This document shows positions 35,167-43,254 of a DNA stretch of 64,000 nucleotides, piece after piece (position 1 is the stretch's first letter; each line of letters opens with the position of its first letter). Where the stretch lies: positions 1-64,000 of the forward strand of contig NZ_JAJQRC010000013.1 in assembly GCF_046533115.1 (NCBI RefSeq), written 5' to 3'. This stretch comes from JAIRMO01 sp046533115 (GTDB lineage: Bacteria; Spirochaetota; Spirochaetia; Treponematales; Breznakiellaceae). Under the pieces are notes generated by a model. It had not been told where the DNA came from. It searched no databases and saw nothing but the letters and a program-made list of their open reading frames with translations. The position numbers and the translations under genes were made by a program.

Positions 35167-35182
35167 GAGAGAAACTGACTGG

Positions 35183-36520
35183 TCATTCAAAAATGACCGT
35201 TTGTATGCTATGTTCCCGCAGATAAAGCCGCGCCCTGTGGTTATTTACACACAGGGTTGTTTTCTGCGGTATATCCAGGGCGTTCATCACAACGGCTATG
35301 ACGCATCCATCTGGGTTTTGAAAGGCACAGACCTCAAGAACGCTGCTATCAGACGTGATACCAAGTCGTGCGGCCCCGCGGCGGATAAATTTACTAAAAT
35401 GCCCTATATAGTAATAAGAGTTTAAAAAAACAAGGCGGTCGTTTTCCGTGTCCACCATGACCGGTGCGGTACAGAAATTACCGTGCATATTTGGCCCACC
35501 CTGTTTGTCCAAAAACAAATTCCAGTCAATAAACGCATTGGCTCCGTTATTCATATCGCCGATTATCTCATGGGCGTACCGTTCTCCTATACCCCAGTCT
35601 GTCACATCTTCAGGCAGTGCGGTACAGCTTTCTGTAGATATAAGCAGGACATTAGGAAATTCTTTCTGTATGGCGTACAGATTTTCAAAATAATCACCGC
35701 TGTACCAATGAAATGCCACACCACAGCCCCGGTGTACCAACAACGGATCCGAAAGTAAATCTCTTGTTCCGGCAAGCATACGGTCCTTGTTGCTGTCCCA
35801 GAGCAGTATCTGTATGTCTTTAAATCCGCCGGCATCCAGGGCGGGAAGGAGTCCCTTAAGCAGGAATGCTTTTTCCTGCCCGGTGTTGTAGCGGCACGAA
35901 GCCCAACGCTGTTCTTCATCAGGCTCATTTTGTATGCCCAAGGCCCATATATCCACACCATGTTCCCGATATGTTCTGACAAATTGTACTAGATACCGCC
36001 CCATCGCCTCGTAGTATTCCGGTTTGAGTTCACCGCCCGCGAGTACCCCATTGGTCTTCATCCAGGCCGGTGGACTCCAGGGCACGGCGTACAACAGAAG
36101 CCGCTGCTCACAGATACTGGCAGCATTCTTTATAAATGGAATGAGCCATCGTTCGTCATGGCTGATATCGAAACAGGTCATATCCGTATCGCCGGGGATA
36201 TCGTTCAAGGTATATGGCTCCGTACAAAAATCACAGCACCCTATATGCGTACGGCCCATGTTGTAGGCGATACCTTCCTGGGGATGAAAATATGCACGCA
36301 AAGCATCCGTGCGACGTTCCGGGCTAAGTGGCTCCAGTACGGCAGCGGCGGACTGGGTAAACGCACCGCCAAAACCCAAGATACGCTGGGCAGGCGATTG
36401 GACATCTATATATATCTCATGCCCGGAATCCGCTGTTTCGACAAGGCTACCCGGCTCCATATACTTTTGGGTATTTTTTTCCGTTGTAATGATGCGTATT
36501 CTCGATGATCTTTCCAACAA
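35183..36520 (-). CDS. Glycoside hydrolase family 30 enzyme
   Basis: 445 residues, no signal peptide, so cytoplasmic. GH30 (O-glycosyl hydrolase) signatures are ILGFGGAFTQSAAAVLEPLS, GRTHIGCCDF, YAVPWSPPAWMKTNGVL, the acid/base Glu199 in ALGIQNEPDEE and the nucleophile Glu297 in LLISTESCTAL. The family includes beta-glucosidases, beta-1,6-glucanases and xylan-active enzymes; the exact bond is unknown. The first codon is probably TTG 36520, with AAGGGG overlapping the stop of the permease gene. It is the last gene of an operon (binding protein, two permeases, hydrolase) and probably cuts the imported oligosaccharide inside the cell. Confidence 0.9.
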   Translation of the reverse strand: MLERSSRIRIITTEKNTQKYMEPGSLVETADSGHEIYIDVQSPAQRILGFGGAFTQSAAAVLEPLSPERRTDALRAYFHPQEGIAYNMGRTHIGCCDFCTEPYTLNDIPGDTDMTCFDISHDERWLIPFIKNAASICEQRLLLYAVPWSPPAWMKTNGVLAGGELKPEYYEAMGRYLVQFVRTYREHGVDIWALGIQNEPDEEQRWASCRYNTGQEKAFLLKGLLPALDAGGFKDIQILLWDSNKDRMLAGTRDLLSDPLLVHRGCGVAFHWYSGDYFENLYAIQKEFPNVLLISTESCTALPEDVTDWGIGERYAHEIIGDMNNGANAFIDWNLFLDKQGGPNMHGNFCTAPVMVDTENDRLVFLNSYYYIGHFSKFIRRGAARLGITSDSSVLEVCAFQNPDGCVIAVVMNALDIPQKTTLCVNNHRARLYLREHSIQTVIFE

Positions 36521-36522
36521 CC

Positions 36523-37347
36523 TTACCCCTTTACCGCTCCGGCGGTGATGCCGTTGATAAAATACTTTGATCCCAGGGTATACAGAATTACGATGGGGAA
36601 TGTGGACAAGGTTAAAGCCAGCATCTGCGCACCGTAATCCTGCCGGTATGCGACGGCAATATTGGCAATCATAAGCGGCAATGTATAGGATGCTTGTTTA
36701 TTAATGACAATAAGCGGCAAGAGATAACTATTCCAAGACCACAGGAAAATAAGGGTAACTACCGTAATGCAGCCAGCCTTTATGCACGGAACAACGATAG
36801 AAATCAATATACGCGGTTCGGAAGTGCCGTCCATCCGTGCACTTTCCAGCATTTCATCGGGCACGGAGCTCCGCATAAATTGGGTCATAAAAAATACACT
36901 GAAGGGATTCGCCACCCATATATATACAACGGAAGCCAGCGTATTAGTCAAGTGCATGGCCCTCAGCTCAATAATATACCCTATGATTGCTATCTGAGCG
37001 GGGAGCATCATACCTAACAGAATGATGTTCTGAATAAACACCTTCAGGCGAAAACGGTATTTGGCCAGTGCAAAGGCCGCGCACACACTGGTGAATAGGC
37101 ATACCGCCGCGGATACCGTCGACACAAACATACTGTTCAAGTATGACCGCAGAAAATGCCCTTTCAGTACTGTAGCCAGATTTACACCCAGGTAGTTACT
37201 TACCCACAGCGGCAGTCCGGTAAACAACTTTTCGCTACGATATGTCCCCATTACAAACATTATATAAAACGGAACCAACGCGACAAGCGAAATCACGGAC
37301 AAAAACAAGTATACACCATTAAAACGACAGCCTGTTATCCGTTTCAT
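36523..37347 (-). CDS. Carbohydrate ABC importer, permease 2 (MalG type), GH30 operon
   Basis: 274 residues with six membrane segments. EAA loop: MLESARMDGTSEPRILISIV; the C-terminus KYFINGITAGAVKG is MalG-like. It overlaps the upstream permease by four bases (ATGA), so translation is coupled. Its base composition is more AT-rich than in the other importers of the window, in common with the rest of the GH30 operon. Confidence 0.91.
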   Translation of the reverse strand: MKRITGCRFNGVYLFLSVISLVALVPFYIMFVMGTYRSEKLFTGLPLWVSNYLGVNLATVLKGHFLRSYLNSMFVSTVSAAVCLFTSVCAAFALAKYRFRLKVFIQNIILLGMMLPAQIAIIGYIIELRAMHLTNTLASVVYIWVANPFSVFFMTQFMRSSVPDEMLESARMDGTSEPRILISIVVPCIKAGCITVVTLIFLWSWNSYLLPLIVINKQASYTLPLMIANIAVAYRQDYGAQMLALTLSTFPIVILYTLGSKYFINGITAGAVKG

Positions 37348-38300
37348 GCGTTGTCACCTCGCTTTGAAATATAGAAGCTAATAAATGAAAAGATGCCGAT
37401 GATCATGAACAGTGAATAGGCTATGGCAGCGCCATACCCCAACCGAGTGGAACTGCCGAAAGCATCGTCGTAGAATTTCCACAAGATGGTCAGCACAGAG
37501 TATTCAGGCCCACCGATATTCCTAGCCGCGGCGGACCAGCCGGAAAAAAGCTGCACCGGTTCATCAAACATCTGAAAACCGCCAATTAACGCGGTAATAA
37601 ACAGAAAAACCGTTACGGGTTTCAGCATGGGTATGGTAATACAAAACAGCACTTGTACCGGGTTGGCGCGGTCTATACGGGCGGCCTCGTATATATCCCG
37701 TGAAATAGCCGTCATACCGGCGAGATATATGAGCATACAGTATCCGAAATTGCGCCATATGATCATCAAAGCCACAATAACCCGGGATGCCCAAGGACTC
37801 TGTAGCCAAAAAAAATGTTCTTTGAAAATACCCAGTCCGGTAAGTACGCCATTCAAAATACCACTGTTCCAGTCAAATATATACGAGAAAATAAAACCAA
37901 TGGCTACCGGTGTAGTAAAATAGGGCATAAAATTCAGTACCTGGAAAAAACGACGGCTTCGTCCGATGTTATACAAGCAAAACGCCAAAATAAGGCCCAA
38001 AAACAGCGTAACCGGCAAGGACATGACCATGATAATAATCGTATTCAATATAGACTTCAAAAACAGCCGGTCCGACCTGAGCAGCCGTATGTAGTTACCA
38101 AGTCCCACAAAGGTCTTCTGGGTTATACCGTTCCAATTAAACATACTGAGATACAGGGAATAGATCATGGGGAACACCATGAATATGCCATAAGCGAGCA
38201 AAAAGGGCAACAAAAACAGATATGGCCACTTCCTGTTTTTTCCCGAAAGCATACCCTTGTCTTGAAAGCCCGACCTTCTGCCCCTTGTACCAAGATTCAT
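37344..38300 (-). CDS. Carbohydrate ABC importer, permease 1 (MalF type), GH30 operon
   Basis: 318 residues, six membrane segments, first one PYLFLLPFLLAYGIFMVFPM. EAA loop: IYEAARIDRANPVQVLFCIT. The ATG follows GGGGGAAT. It lies 40 bases behind the binding-protein gene and overlaps the second permease. The cytoplasmic N-terminus is longer than usual (MNLGTRGRRSGFQDK). Confidence 0.91.
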   Translation of the reverse strand: MNLGTRGRRSGFQDKGMLSGKNRKWPYLFLLPFLLAYGIFMVFPMIYSLYLSMFNWNGITQKTFVGLGNYIRLLRSDRLFLKSILNTIIIMVMSLPVTLFLGLILAFCLYNIGRSRRFFQVLNFMPYFTTPVAIGFIFSYIFDWNSGILNGVLTGLGIFKEHFFWLQSPWASRVIVALMIIWRNFGYCMLIYLAGMTAISRDIYEAARIDRANPVQVLFCITIPMLKPVTVFLFITALIGGFQMFDEPVQLFSGWSAAARNIGGPEYSVLTILWKFYDDAFGSSTRLGYGAAIAYSLFMIIGIFSFISFYISKRGDNA

Positions 38301-38340
38301 GATAATTCCCCCGGAACCATGCTGGTGAGATATACCGGCC

Positions 38341-39657
38341 TTACTTTACCGTAATATCGGGATCTCTCAGCTTTACTTCTTCAATAAACATATCCAGCGC
38401 CTCAGCCGCGTTTACAGAACTATTTGACATATACACCGGAATGAGCTTCTGCCAGGTAGCGTCCACAATGGAGTCTAAACGGGTCTGCTTGGCGGTTTTC
38501 GCCTGCGGGGCCGCAGTACCTATATAAAACTGTACCAGACTTTGACCGCCAAAAAAATCGTCATAGGGGCCCTTGATGTTAAAGGGCGAATACTCACTCT
38601 CATAATAGGGCTGATAGCAGCTATAATTGCCCGTAAGTTCATACATCATAGCACTGCCCTCCTCCGAGAAATACACATACTTAATGAATTCCCATGCGGC
38701 AGCTTTATTCTTACTGTCCTTGTTGATGCTCAGACTGGTACCACCCAGGTTGAACGCACCTCCGGGTGGCGTCGTGATGGCCCAGTTACCACTGCCGTCG
38801 GGATCGTTCACGGAGATGACATACGGGGGGCACCATGCAGCGGCTTCGTAGAACAAAATATCCTTTGAAGCATAAGCGGCGTACCAATTCGATGAGTACA
38901 TTTCAATGTTGCCGATAATACCGGCATCGCGCATCCGCAGCGCTATTTCAAGTGGAGTTTTTACCTTGGCCGTAATATCTACGGTCGAGACGCTTACATA
39001 GTCAACCACATTTTGACTCAAGGTAGACAGCAGAACATCTCCAAGGGAAGCCATCATCTTTACCCGTCCATCACTGGCATTGCTCACCTTCTTGCCAACT
39101 TCCAGGAATTTATCCCAGTCGGATATCATATCGCCTACTTCAGCCGGATCGTCTGTCCCCAGGTATTGTTTTGCCACGTCCCGTTTATAAGCAAATCCGG
39201 CGGGCGTTACCTGCATGTCTATAGCGACGATATGATCCGATGGATCCGAAGTGAGGGGTACCGATGATTTTACCATGAGACTACGGTCAAGGTTGTAGGG
39301 GGCTTGCTCAAGGTTTTCACATATGCCCATCTCGAACAGCGCACCTCGCCAGGCTATCTCACCAAATATGATATCCGGCAATTCCAGTCCTGTTACATAG
39401 CTGGTTTGGAGCTTGGTCATGTAGTCATCCCAAGCTACTTCCTGGACATTCACGGTTACATTTGGATGAATTTTGTTGAAATTCTCGGCGAATTTCATCT
39501 GAATATCGCCATTCCAATCCCAAATGAGAATGTTGCCGGACAACTCATCTTTCGGTATGTCGTCCGCCACTTCTTCGGTTTTTTTTCCGCTACAAGCTAA
39601 GAATACCAGGCAAAGAATCGCTGGTAAGACCGATAATGAGAATCGCTTTATTTTCAT
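38341..39657 (-). CDS. Sugar-binding lipoprotein of the GH30 operon importer
   Basis: About 438 residues. The signal peptide MKIKRFSLSVLPAILCLVFL ends in ACSGKK, a lipobox with Cys22. The body (LIWDWNGDIQMKFAENFNKI, VNVQEVAWDDYMTKLQTSYV) is a family 1 solute-binding protein. ATG 39657 is chosen because GGAGG precedes it; the open frame runs much further upstream but crosses the promoter. First gene of the operon and divergent from the AraC regulator at 39791, which presumably controls it. Confidence 0.92.
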   Translation of the reverse strand: MKIKRFSLSVLPAILCLVFLACSGKKTEEVADDIPKDELSGNILIWDWNGDIQMKFAENFNKIHPNVTVNVQEVAWDDYMTKLQTSYVTGLELPDIIFGEIAWRGALFEMGICENLEQAPYNLDRSLMVKSSVPLTSDPSDHIVAIDMQVTPAGFAYKRDVAKQYLGTDDPAEVGDMISDWDKFLEVGKKVSNASDGRVKMMASLGDVLLSTLSQNVVDYVSVSTVDITAKVKTPLEIALRMRDAGIIGNIEMYSSNWYAAYASKDILFYEAAAWCPPYVISVNDPDGSGNWAITTPPGGAFNLGGTSLSINKDSKNKAAAWEFIKYVYFSEEGSAMMYELTGNYSCYQPYYESEYSPFNIKGPYDDFFGGQSLVQFYIGTAAPQAKTAKQTRLDSIVDATWQKLIPVYMSNSSVNAAEALDMFIEEVKLRDPDITVK

Positions 39658-39684
39658 GGTTGGCCTCCAATAAGATATAAACCT

Positions 39685-39713
39685 ATGATAGTACCCATTA
39701 TCCGGCCTGTAAA
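39685..39713 (-). promoter_or_regulatory. Promoter of the GH30 importer operon
   Basis: On the minus strand TTTACA (39713-39708), 17 bases, TATCAT (39690-39685). It is 27 bases upstream of the ATG of the binding-protein gene. Confidence 0.5.
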
Positions 39714-39735
39714 TATCATAGTGATATAAAAAATA

Positions 39736-39764
39736 TTGCAAAATGCTGTTTTTCCTGATATAAT
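39736..39764 (+). promoter_or_regulatory. Promoter of the AraC regulator gene
   Basis: TTGCAA at 39736-39741 and TATAAT at 39759-39764 with exactly 17 bases between, plus TGA directly before the -10 (extended -10). It is 26 bases before the ATG at 39791 and about 20 bases from the -35 of the divergent operon. Confidence 0.7.
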
Positions 39765-39790
39765 TAATAAATAGGCGGCAAATTGGTATT

Positions 39791-40645
39791 ATGTATAACA
39801 ATCTTACCTATATTTTTCCAAACACCAATTTTACGGATCTGACCATATATCAATATGGTGTGGAGAAATGCGCGCCTCTTTTGGCCTGCGGCCCGGCCAT
39901 ACGGCATCACTATCTGCTGCACTATATCCTGTCAGGTAAGGGTATATTTAGTTCCGCAAATGGCTCTGAACATACGGTATCTGCGGGACAGGCGTTTTTG
40001 ATCCACCCGGACAGTATCTCTTTTTACTGCGCCGACCGCCATGACCCCTGGCACTATATCTGGATTGAATTCGATGGTCTTAAAGCGCCGGCGTTTATCA
40101 CCCAGGCGGGACTGTCCATAAAAAATCCCATATATACGTCCTCTCAGGGCTCTGCGGAGGGGCTAGAACGCCGTCTTATCTTCCTGATAGAGCATAATGA
40201 CGCTTCGCCGCTGGAATTGATAGGTACGCTCTATTTTATCATGGACGAGCTTATCAAAACCTCGGTGACAAAAAATCTACGGCGCGAGGACAACCTACAG
40301 GAATTCTACGTACATGAAGCCATAAACTATATAGAACGCAATTATGACAAGAATATCGGCATAGAAGGTATCGCCGCCTGGTGTAACTTAAACCGCAGTT
40401 ATTTTGGCAAAATATTCAAAAACACGATGCTGGTCACTCCCAGGGATTTTTTACAGAAATACCGGATGAACCGCGCCTGTGATCTGCTAAAGGGAGGCTT
40501 ATCCGTATCGGACACTGCACATCGTGTAGGCTATGAGAATCCGCTGCATTGTGTAGGCTATGAGAATCCGCTGCATTTCTCACGGGCTTTCCGCAATATA
40601 TTTGGTACATCCCCTAGGGAATGGCGTAATAGAAACTCCCATTAA
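39791..40645 (+). CDS. AraC-family regulator with a 9-residue tandem duplication in its DNA-binding domain
   Basis: 284 residues. An N-terminal AraC-binding cupin (SGKGIFSSANGSEHTVSAGQ, HPDSISFYCADRHDPWHYIW) should bind a sugar. The C-terminal domain has the first helix-turn-helix in IEGIAAWCNLNRSYFGKIFK and the second in LSVSDTAHRVGYENPLHFSRAF. Within the second, VGYENPLHC is immediately repeated as VGYENPLHF because of a perfect 27-base direct repeat. The normal family has one copy. The insertion lies at the start of the recognition helix and may change or destroy binding. Divergent from the GH30 operon, its likely target. Preceded by AGGCGG. Confidence 0.9.
   Translation: MYNNLTYIFPNTNFTDLTIYQYGVEKCAPLLACGPAIRHHYLLHYILSGKGIFSSANGSEHTVSAGQAFLIHPDSISFYCADRHDPWHYIWIEFDGLKAPAFITQAGLSIKNPIYTSSQGSAEGLERRLIFLIEHNDASPLELIGTLYFIMDELIKTSVTKNLRREDNLQEFYVHEAINYIERNYDKNIGIEGIAAWCNLNRSYFGKIFKNTMLVTPRDFLQKYRMNRACDLLKGGLSVSDTAHRVGYENPLHCVGYENPLHFSRAFRNIFGTSPREWRNRNSH
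40524..40577 (+). repeat. Perfect 27-base tandem duplication inside the AraC gene
   Basis: Two identical units (40524-40550 and 40551-40577), each starting GTGTAGGCTATGAGAATCCG and ending CTGCATT. In frame, adds nine residues. Confidence 0.95.
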
Positions 40646-40712
40646 TTCAGAGCCTGAACGAAGCCCCAACTTCTCTCTTCTCCTTAATCAGGTAGTACAT
40701 TATCCCGGTTTG

Positions 40713-40721
40713 TGCTATACT
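40713..40721 (+). promoter_or_regulatory. Extended -10 promoter of galE, leaderless
   Basis: TGCTATACT at 40713-40721 is an extended -10 box. The ATG begins six bases later at 40728, so the transcript should start at or next to the A of ATG. No -35 consensus (TAGTAC at the 17-base position) and no Shine-Dalgarno are visible. Confidence 0.55.
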
Positions 40722-40727
40722 AAAGCC

Positions 40728-41732
40728 ATGAACATACTGATTATCGGCGGGGCCGGGTATATTGGAAGCCATGTGGCTCGGGAATTTTTGGATCAGGGGC
40801 ACCGGATTACGGTGTATGATAACCTTTCCAGCGGGTTACGGGAGAATCTTTTTCCGGAAGAGGCCTTTATCCATGGGGATATTTTGGATTATACGGGGCT
40901 GCTCAGGGCGGCTACCGGGGATAATACCCACCGGGTGTCCAAAATGCCTGTTTTTGATGCCATTATACACCTCGCGGCGTTCAAGGCGGCGGGGGAATCC
41001 ATGATAAAGCCGGAAAAATATTCGGTCAATAATATCACCGGTACCATCAATATCCTCAACGCCGCGGTGGAGGGGGGGATTAAAAACATTGTTTTTTCCT
41101 CCAGCGCCGCGGTTTACGGGGAACCGGAATACCTGCCCCTGGATGAAAAACACCCCACGAACCCCGAAAACTACTACGGCTTTACCAAACGGGAGATCGA
41201 ACTCTTTCTGGGGTGGTATGAAAAACTTAAAGGGATCCGTTTTGCCAACCTGCGTTATTTTAATGCCGCGGGGTATGATGTCAAGGGCCGAATCAAGGGC
41301 CTGGAACAAAACCCCGCCAACCTCATCCCGGTGATCATGGAGGCTGCGGCGGGAAAACGGCCGGAAGTGCAGATCTTTGGGGACGATTACGATACCCCCG
41401 ACGGTACCGGGGTCAGGGACTATGTCCATGTAAACGATCTTGCCCTGGGCCACCTGGCGGCTTTGGAGTATATTACCCGGAACGACAAAAGCCTCACCGT
41501 CAACCTGGGCAGTGAAACCGGGATTTCGGTAAAGGAAATTATCGAAGCCGCCCGCCGGATCAGCGGCAAGCCCATCCCCGCCCGGATCGTGGGACGCCGT
41601 CCCGGGGACCCGGCCAAACTCACCGCTTCTTCCAAACTCGCCCATGAGGTCCTGGGCTGGACCGCCCGTTATTCGGACCCGGATACCCTGATCCGCAGCA
41701 CCTGGGAAGTATATAAAGGAACCGCTAAATAG
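40728..41732 (+). CDS. galE: UDP-glucose 4-epimerase
   Basis: Interconverts UDP-glucose and UDP-galactose with tightly bound NAD, cytoplasmic. About 334 residues, usual for GalE. The Rossmann motif MNILIIGGAGYIGSHVAREF opens the protein. The catalytic Ser/Tyr/Lys are in VFSSSAAVYGEPEYLPL and NYYGFTKREIE (YxxxK). RYFNAAGYDVKGRI and the C-terminal GRRPGDPAKLTASSKLAHEV are also typical. An earlier start in the open frame (40560) would overlap the AraC gene and is rejected because galE similarity begins at MNILIIGG. The gene probably serves polysaccharide or glycolipid synthesis and galactose use. Confidence 0.95.
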   Translation: MNILIIGGAGYIGSHVAREFLDQGHRITVYDNLSSGLRENLFPEEAFIHGDILDYTGLLRAATGDNTHRVSKMPVFDAIIHLAAFKAAGESMIKPEKYSVNNITGTINILNAAVEGGIKNIVFSSSAAVYGEPEYLPLDEKHPTNPENYYGFTKREIELFLGWYEKLKGIRFANLRYFNAAGYDVKGRIKGLEQNPANLIPVIMEAAAGKRPEVQIFGDDYDTPDGTGVRDYVHVNDLALGHLAALEYITRNDKSLTVNLGSETGISVKEIIEAARRISGKPIPARIVGRRPGDPAKLTASSKLAHEVLGWTARYSDPDTLIRSTWEVYKGTAK

Positions 41733-41774
41733 GGGAGCAAAATTGCTATTTTGCCTCTTAAAGAGGAGAAAACT

Positions 41775-43019
41775 ATGTCAAAAGAAACTATCTTTGGGTT
41801 TATCGAAAAAAACGTTCCCCTGATCATCGCATTGGAGACGGAGCTTACCAAACGGCCCGCCATAGCTCCGGAATCCGGGGGGGAGGGGGAATGGGAAAAA
41901 TGCCGGTTCCTTGAGCAATGGCTTAAAGACCGGGGCATCACCGCCCTGGAGCGCCTGGACGCCCCGGATAAGCAGGCCAAGGGAGGGGTCAGACCCAATC
42001 TGATTGCCACCATCCCCGGAAAAAACGACGCCAAACGGCTGTGGATCATGAGCCACCTGGATGTGGTACCCCCCGGAGAGGCTTCCCTGTGGAAAAGCGA
42101 CCCCTGGCAGGTGGTTCAACAGGAAGGTCCCCGGGGAACGGTGCTTATCGGCCGGGGGGTAGAGGATAACCAGCAGGGGCTTTGTTCCTCGGTTCTGGCC
42201 GCCTTGTCCCTGATTTCCCAAGGGATCACCCCGCCCCACCCGGTCAAGCTCCTCTTTGTGGCGGATGAGGAGATGGGCAGCGCCTACGGCATAGATTGGA
42301 TCCTGAAAAACCACCCCGGCCTGTTCCGCGGGGACGACATGATCCTCATCCCCGACGGCGGGGATCCCCGGGGGGAAACCATCGAGATCGCTGAAAAAAA
42401 CCTCCTCTGGGTCCGGTTTACCACTACCGGCTCCCAAGCCCACGGTTCCCGGCCGGATCAGGGGATCAATGCCCACTTAGCCGGGGCGGATCTGGCGGTT
42501 CGGCTCCATGAGGGCCTTTCAAAACAATTTTCGGAGCGGGACCCCCTCTTTGAGCCTGATTATTCCACCTTCCAGCCGACCAAAAAAGAGGCCAATGTGC
42601 CCAATATCAACACCATCCCCGGGGAAGATGTTTTCTATATGGATATGCGGATCCTCCCCCGGTATCCCATCAAGGCCGTTCTTACGGAGATAGACCGCAT
42701 AAAAGGGGAAGTGGAAGCCAAATACGGGGTAAAAATCGCCTATACCCCCCTCCAATCCGTCGAATCCCGGCCCACTTCCCCGGAAGCGCCCCTGGTAAAA
42801 CTCCTCTCCGGGGCGGTCCGGGAGGTGTATGGGGTGGAAACCCGGCCCATCGGCATCGGGGGCGGTACCGTGGGGGCCTACCTCCGGAACGCCGGGATCG
42901 ACTCGGTGGTATGGGGCCGGATGGATGATACCGCCCATCAGCCCAACGAGTACACGGTCCTTGAAAACATCCTGGGGGATGCCAAGGTAATGGCCTTTTT
43001 AATGATGGAGGAACGGTAA
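41775..43019 (+). CDS. M20-family metallopeptidase (dipeptidase/ArgE-DapE type)
   Basis: About 414 residues. The zinc ligands of the M20 family are visible: MSHLDVVPPGEASLWKSDPW (His-X-Asp), GRGVEDNQQGLCSS (bridging Asp), VADEEMGSAYGIDWI (catalytic and ligand Glu), and a late VWGRMDDTAHQPNEY (His). The lid/dimerisation domain lies between (TTGSQAHGSRPDQGINAHLA). The family cleaves dipeptides or N-acyl amino acids. The ATG at 41775 follows AGAGGAGA. It lies 42 bases behind galE with no functional link apparent. Confidence 0.92.
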   Translation: MSKETIFGFIEKNVPLIIALETELTKRPAIAPESGGEGEWEKCRFLEQWLKDRGITALERLDAPDKQAKGGVRPNLIATIPGKNDAKRLWIMSHLDVVPPGEASLWKSDPWQVVQQEGPRGTVLIGRGVEDNQQGLCSSVLAALSLISQGITPPHPVKLLFVADEEMGSAYGIDWILKNHPGLFRGDDMILIPDGGDPRGETIEIAEKNLLWVRFTTTGSQAHGSRPDQGINAHLAGADLAVRLHEGLSKQFSERDPLFEPDYSTFQPTKKEANVPNINTIPGEDVFYMDMRILPRYPIKAVLTEIDRIKGEVEAKYGVKIAYTPLQSVESRPTSPEAPLVKLLSGAVREVYGVETRPIGIGGGTVGAYLRNAGIDSVVWGRMDDTAHQPNEYTVLENILGDAKVMAFLMMEER

Positions 43020-43250
43020 AAACCGCGATCATCCGTTATTTTTTTCCTTTTTAGTTCATAAACCGGTTGACAACAACTCATAAAATACGCATTGTACCCT
43101 GTAGAACAAAAATAGTAGAATTTAGGGTGGGTTAAACGAGTACATGAGGAAAAAGCGGGCTTTTTGCCGTTTTTCCAAAGCCTTTCCTGAAATCAACCGG
43201 GTTTTGGGAAAGGCGCAGGATATACCGGAAGGGAGGTTGAAGGAGCAGGG
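43020..43250 (+). other. Leader region of potABCD with hairpin
   Basis: TTGACA at 43067-43072 may be a -35 box but no good -10 lies at 17 bases. GCCTTTCC at 43180-43187 pairs with GGAAAGGC at 43207-43214 in the leader. A 36-codon frame covers the last hundred bases (see separate entry). Confidence 0.4.
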
Positions 43251-43254
43251 TTGA
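43144..43254 (+). CDS. Possible small leader ORF translationally coupled to potA
   Basis: A 36-residue frame starting MRKKRAFCRFSKAFPEINRV and ending GRLKEQG. Its stop TGA (43252-43254) overlaps the TTG start of potA at 43251, and the potA Shine-Dalgarno lies inside it. The upstream GGGTGGG is a weak and distant ribosome binding site. It could be a regulatory leader peptide or chance. The composition is plausible for a basic peptide, but no homologue is known to me. Confidence 0.3.
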   Translation: MRKKRAFCRFSKAFPEINRVLGKAQDIPEGRLKEQG

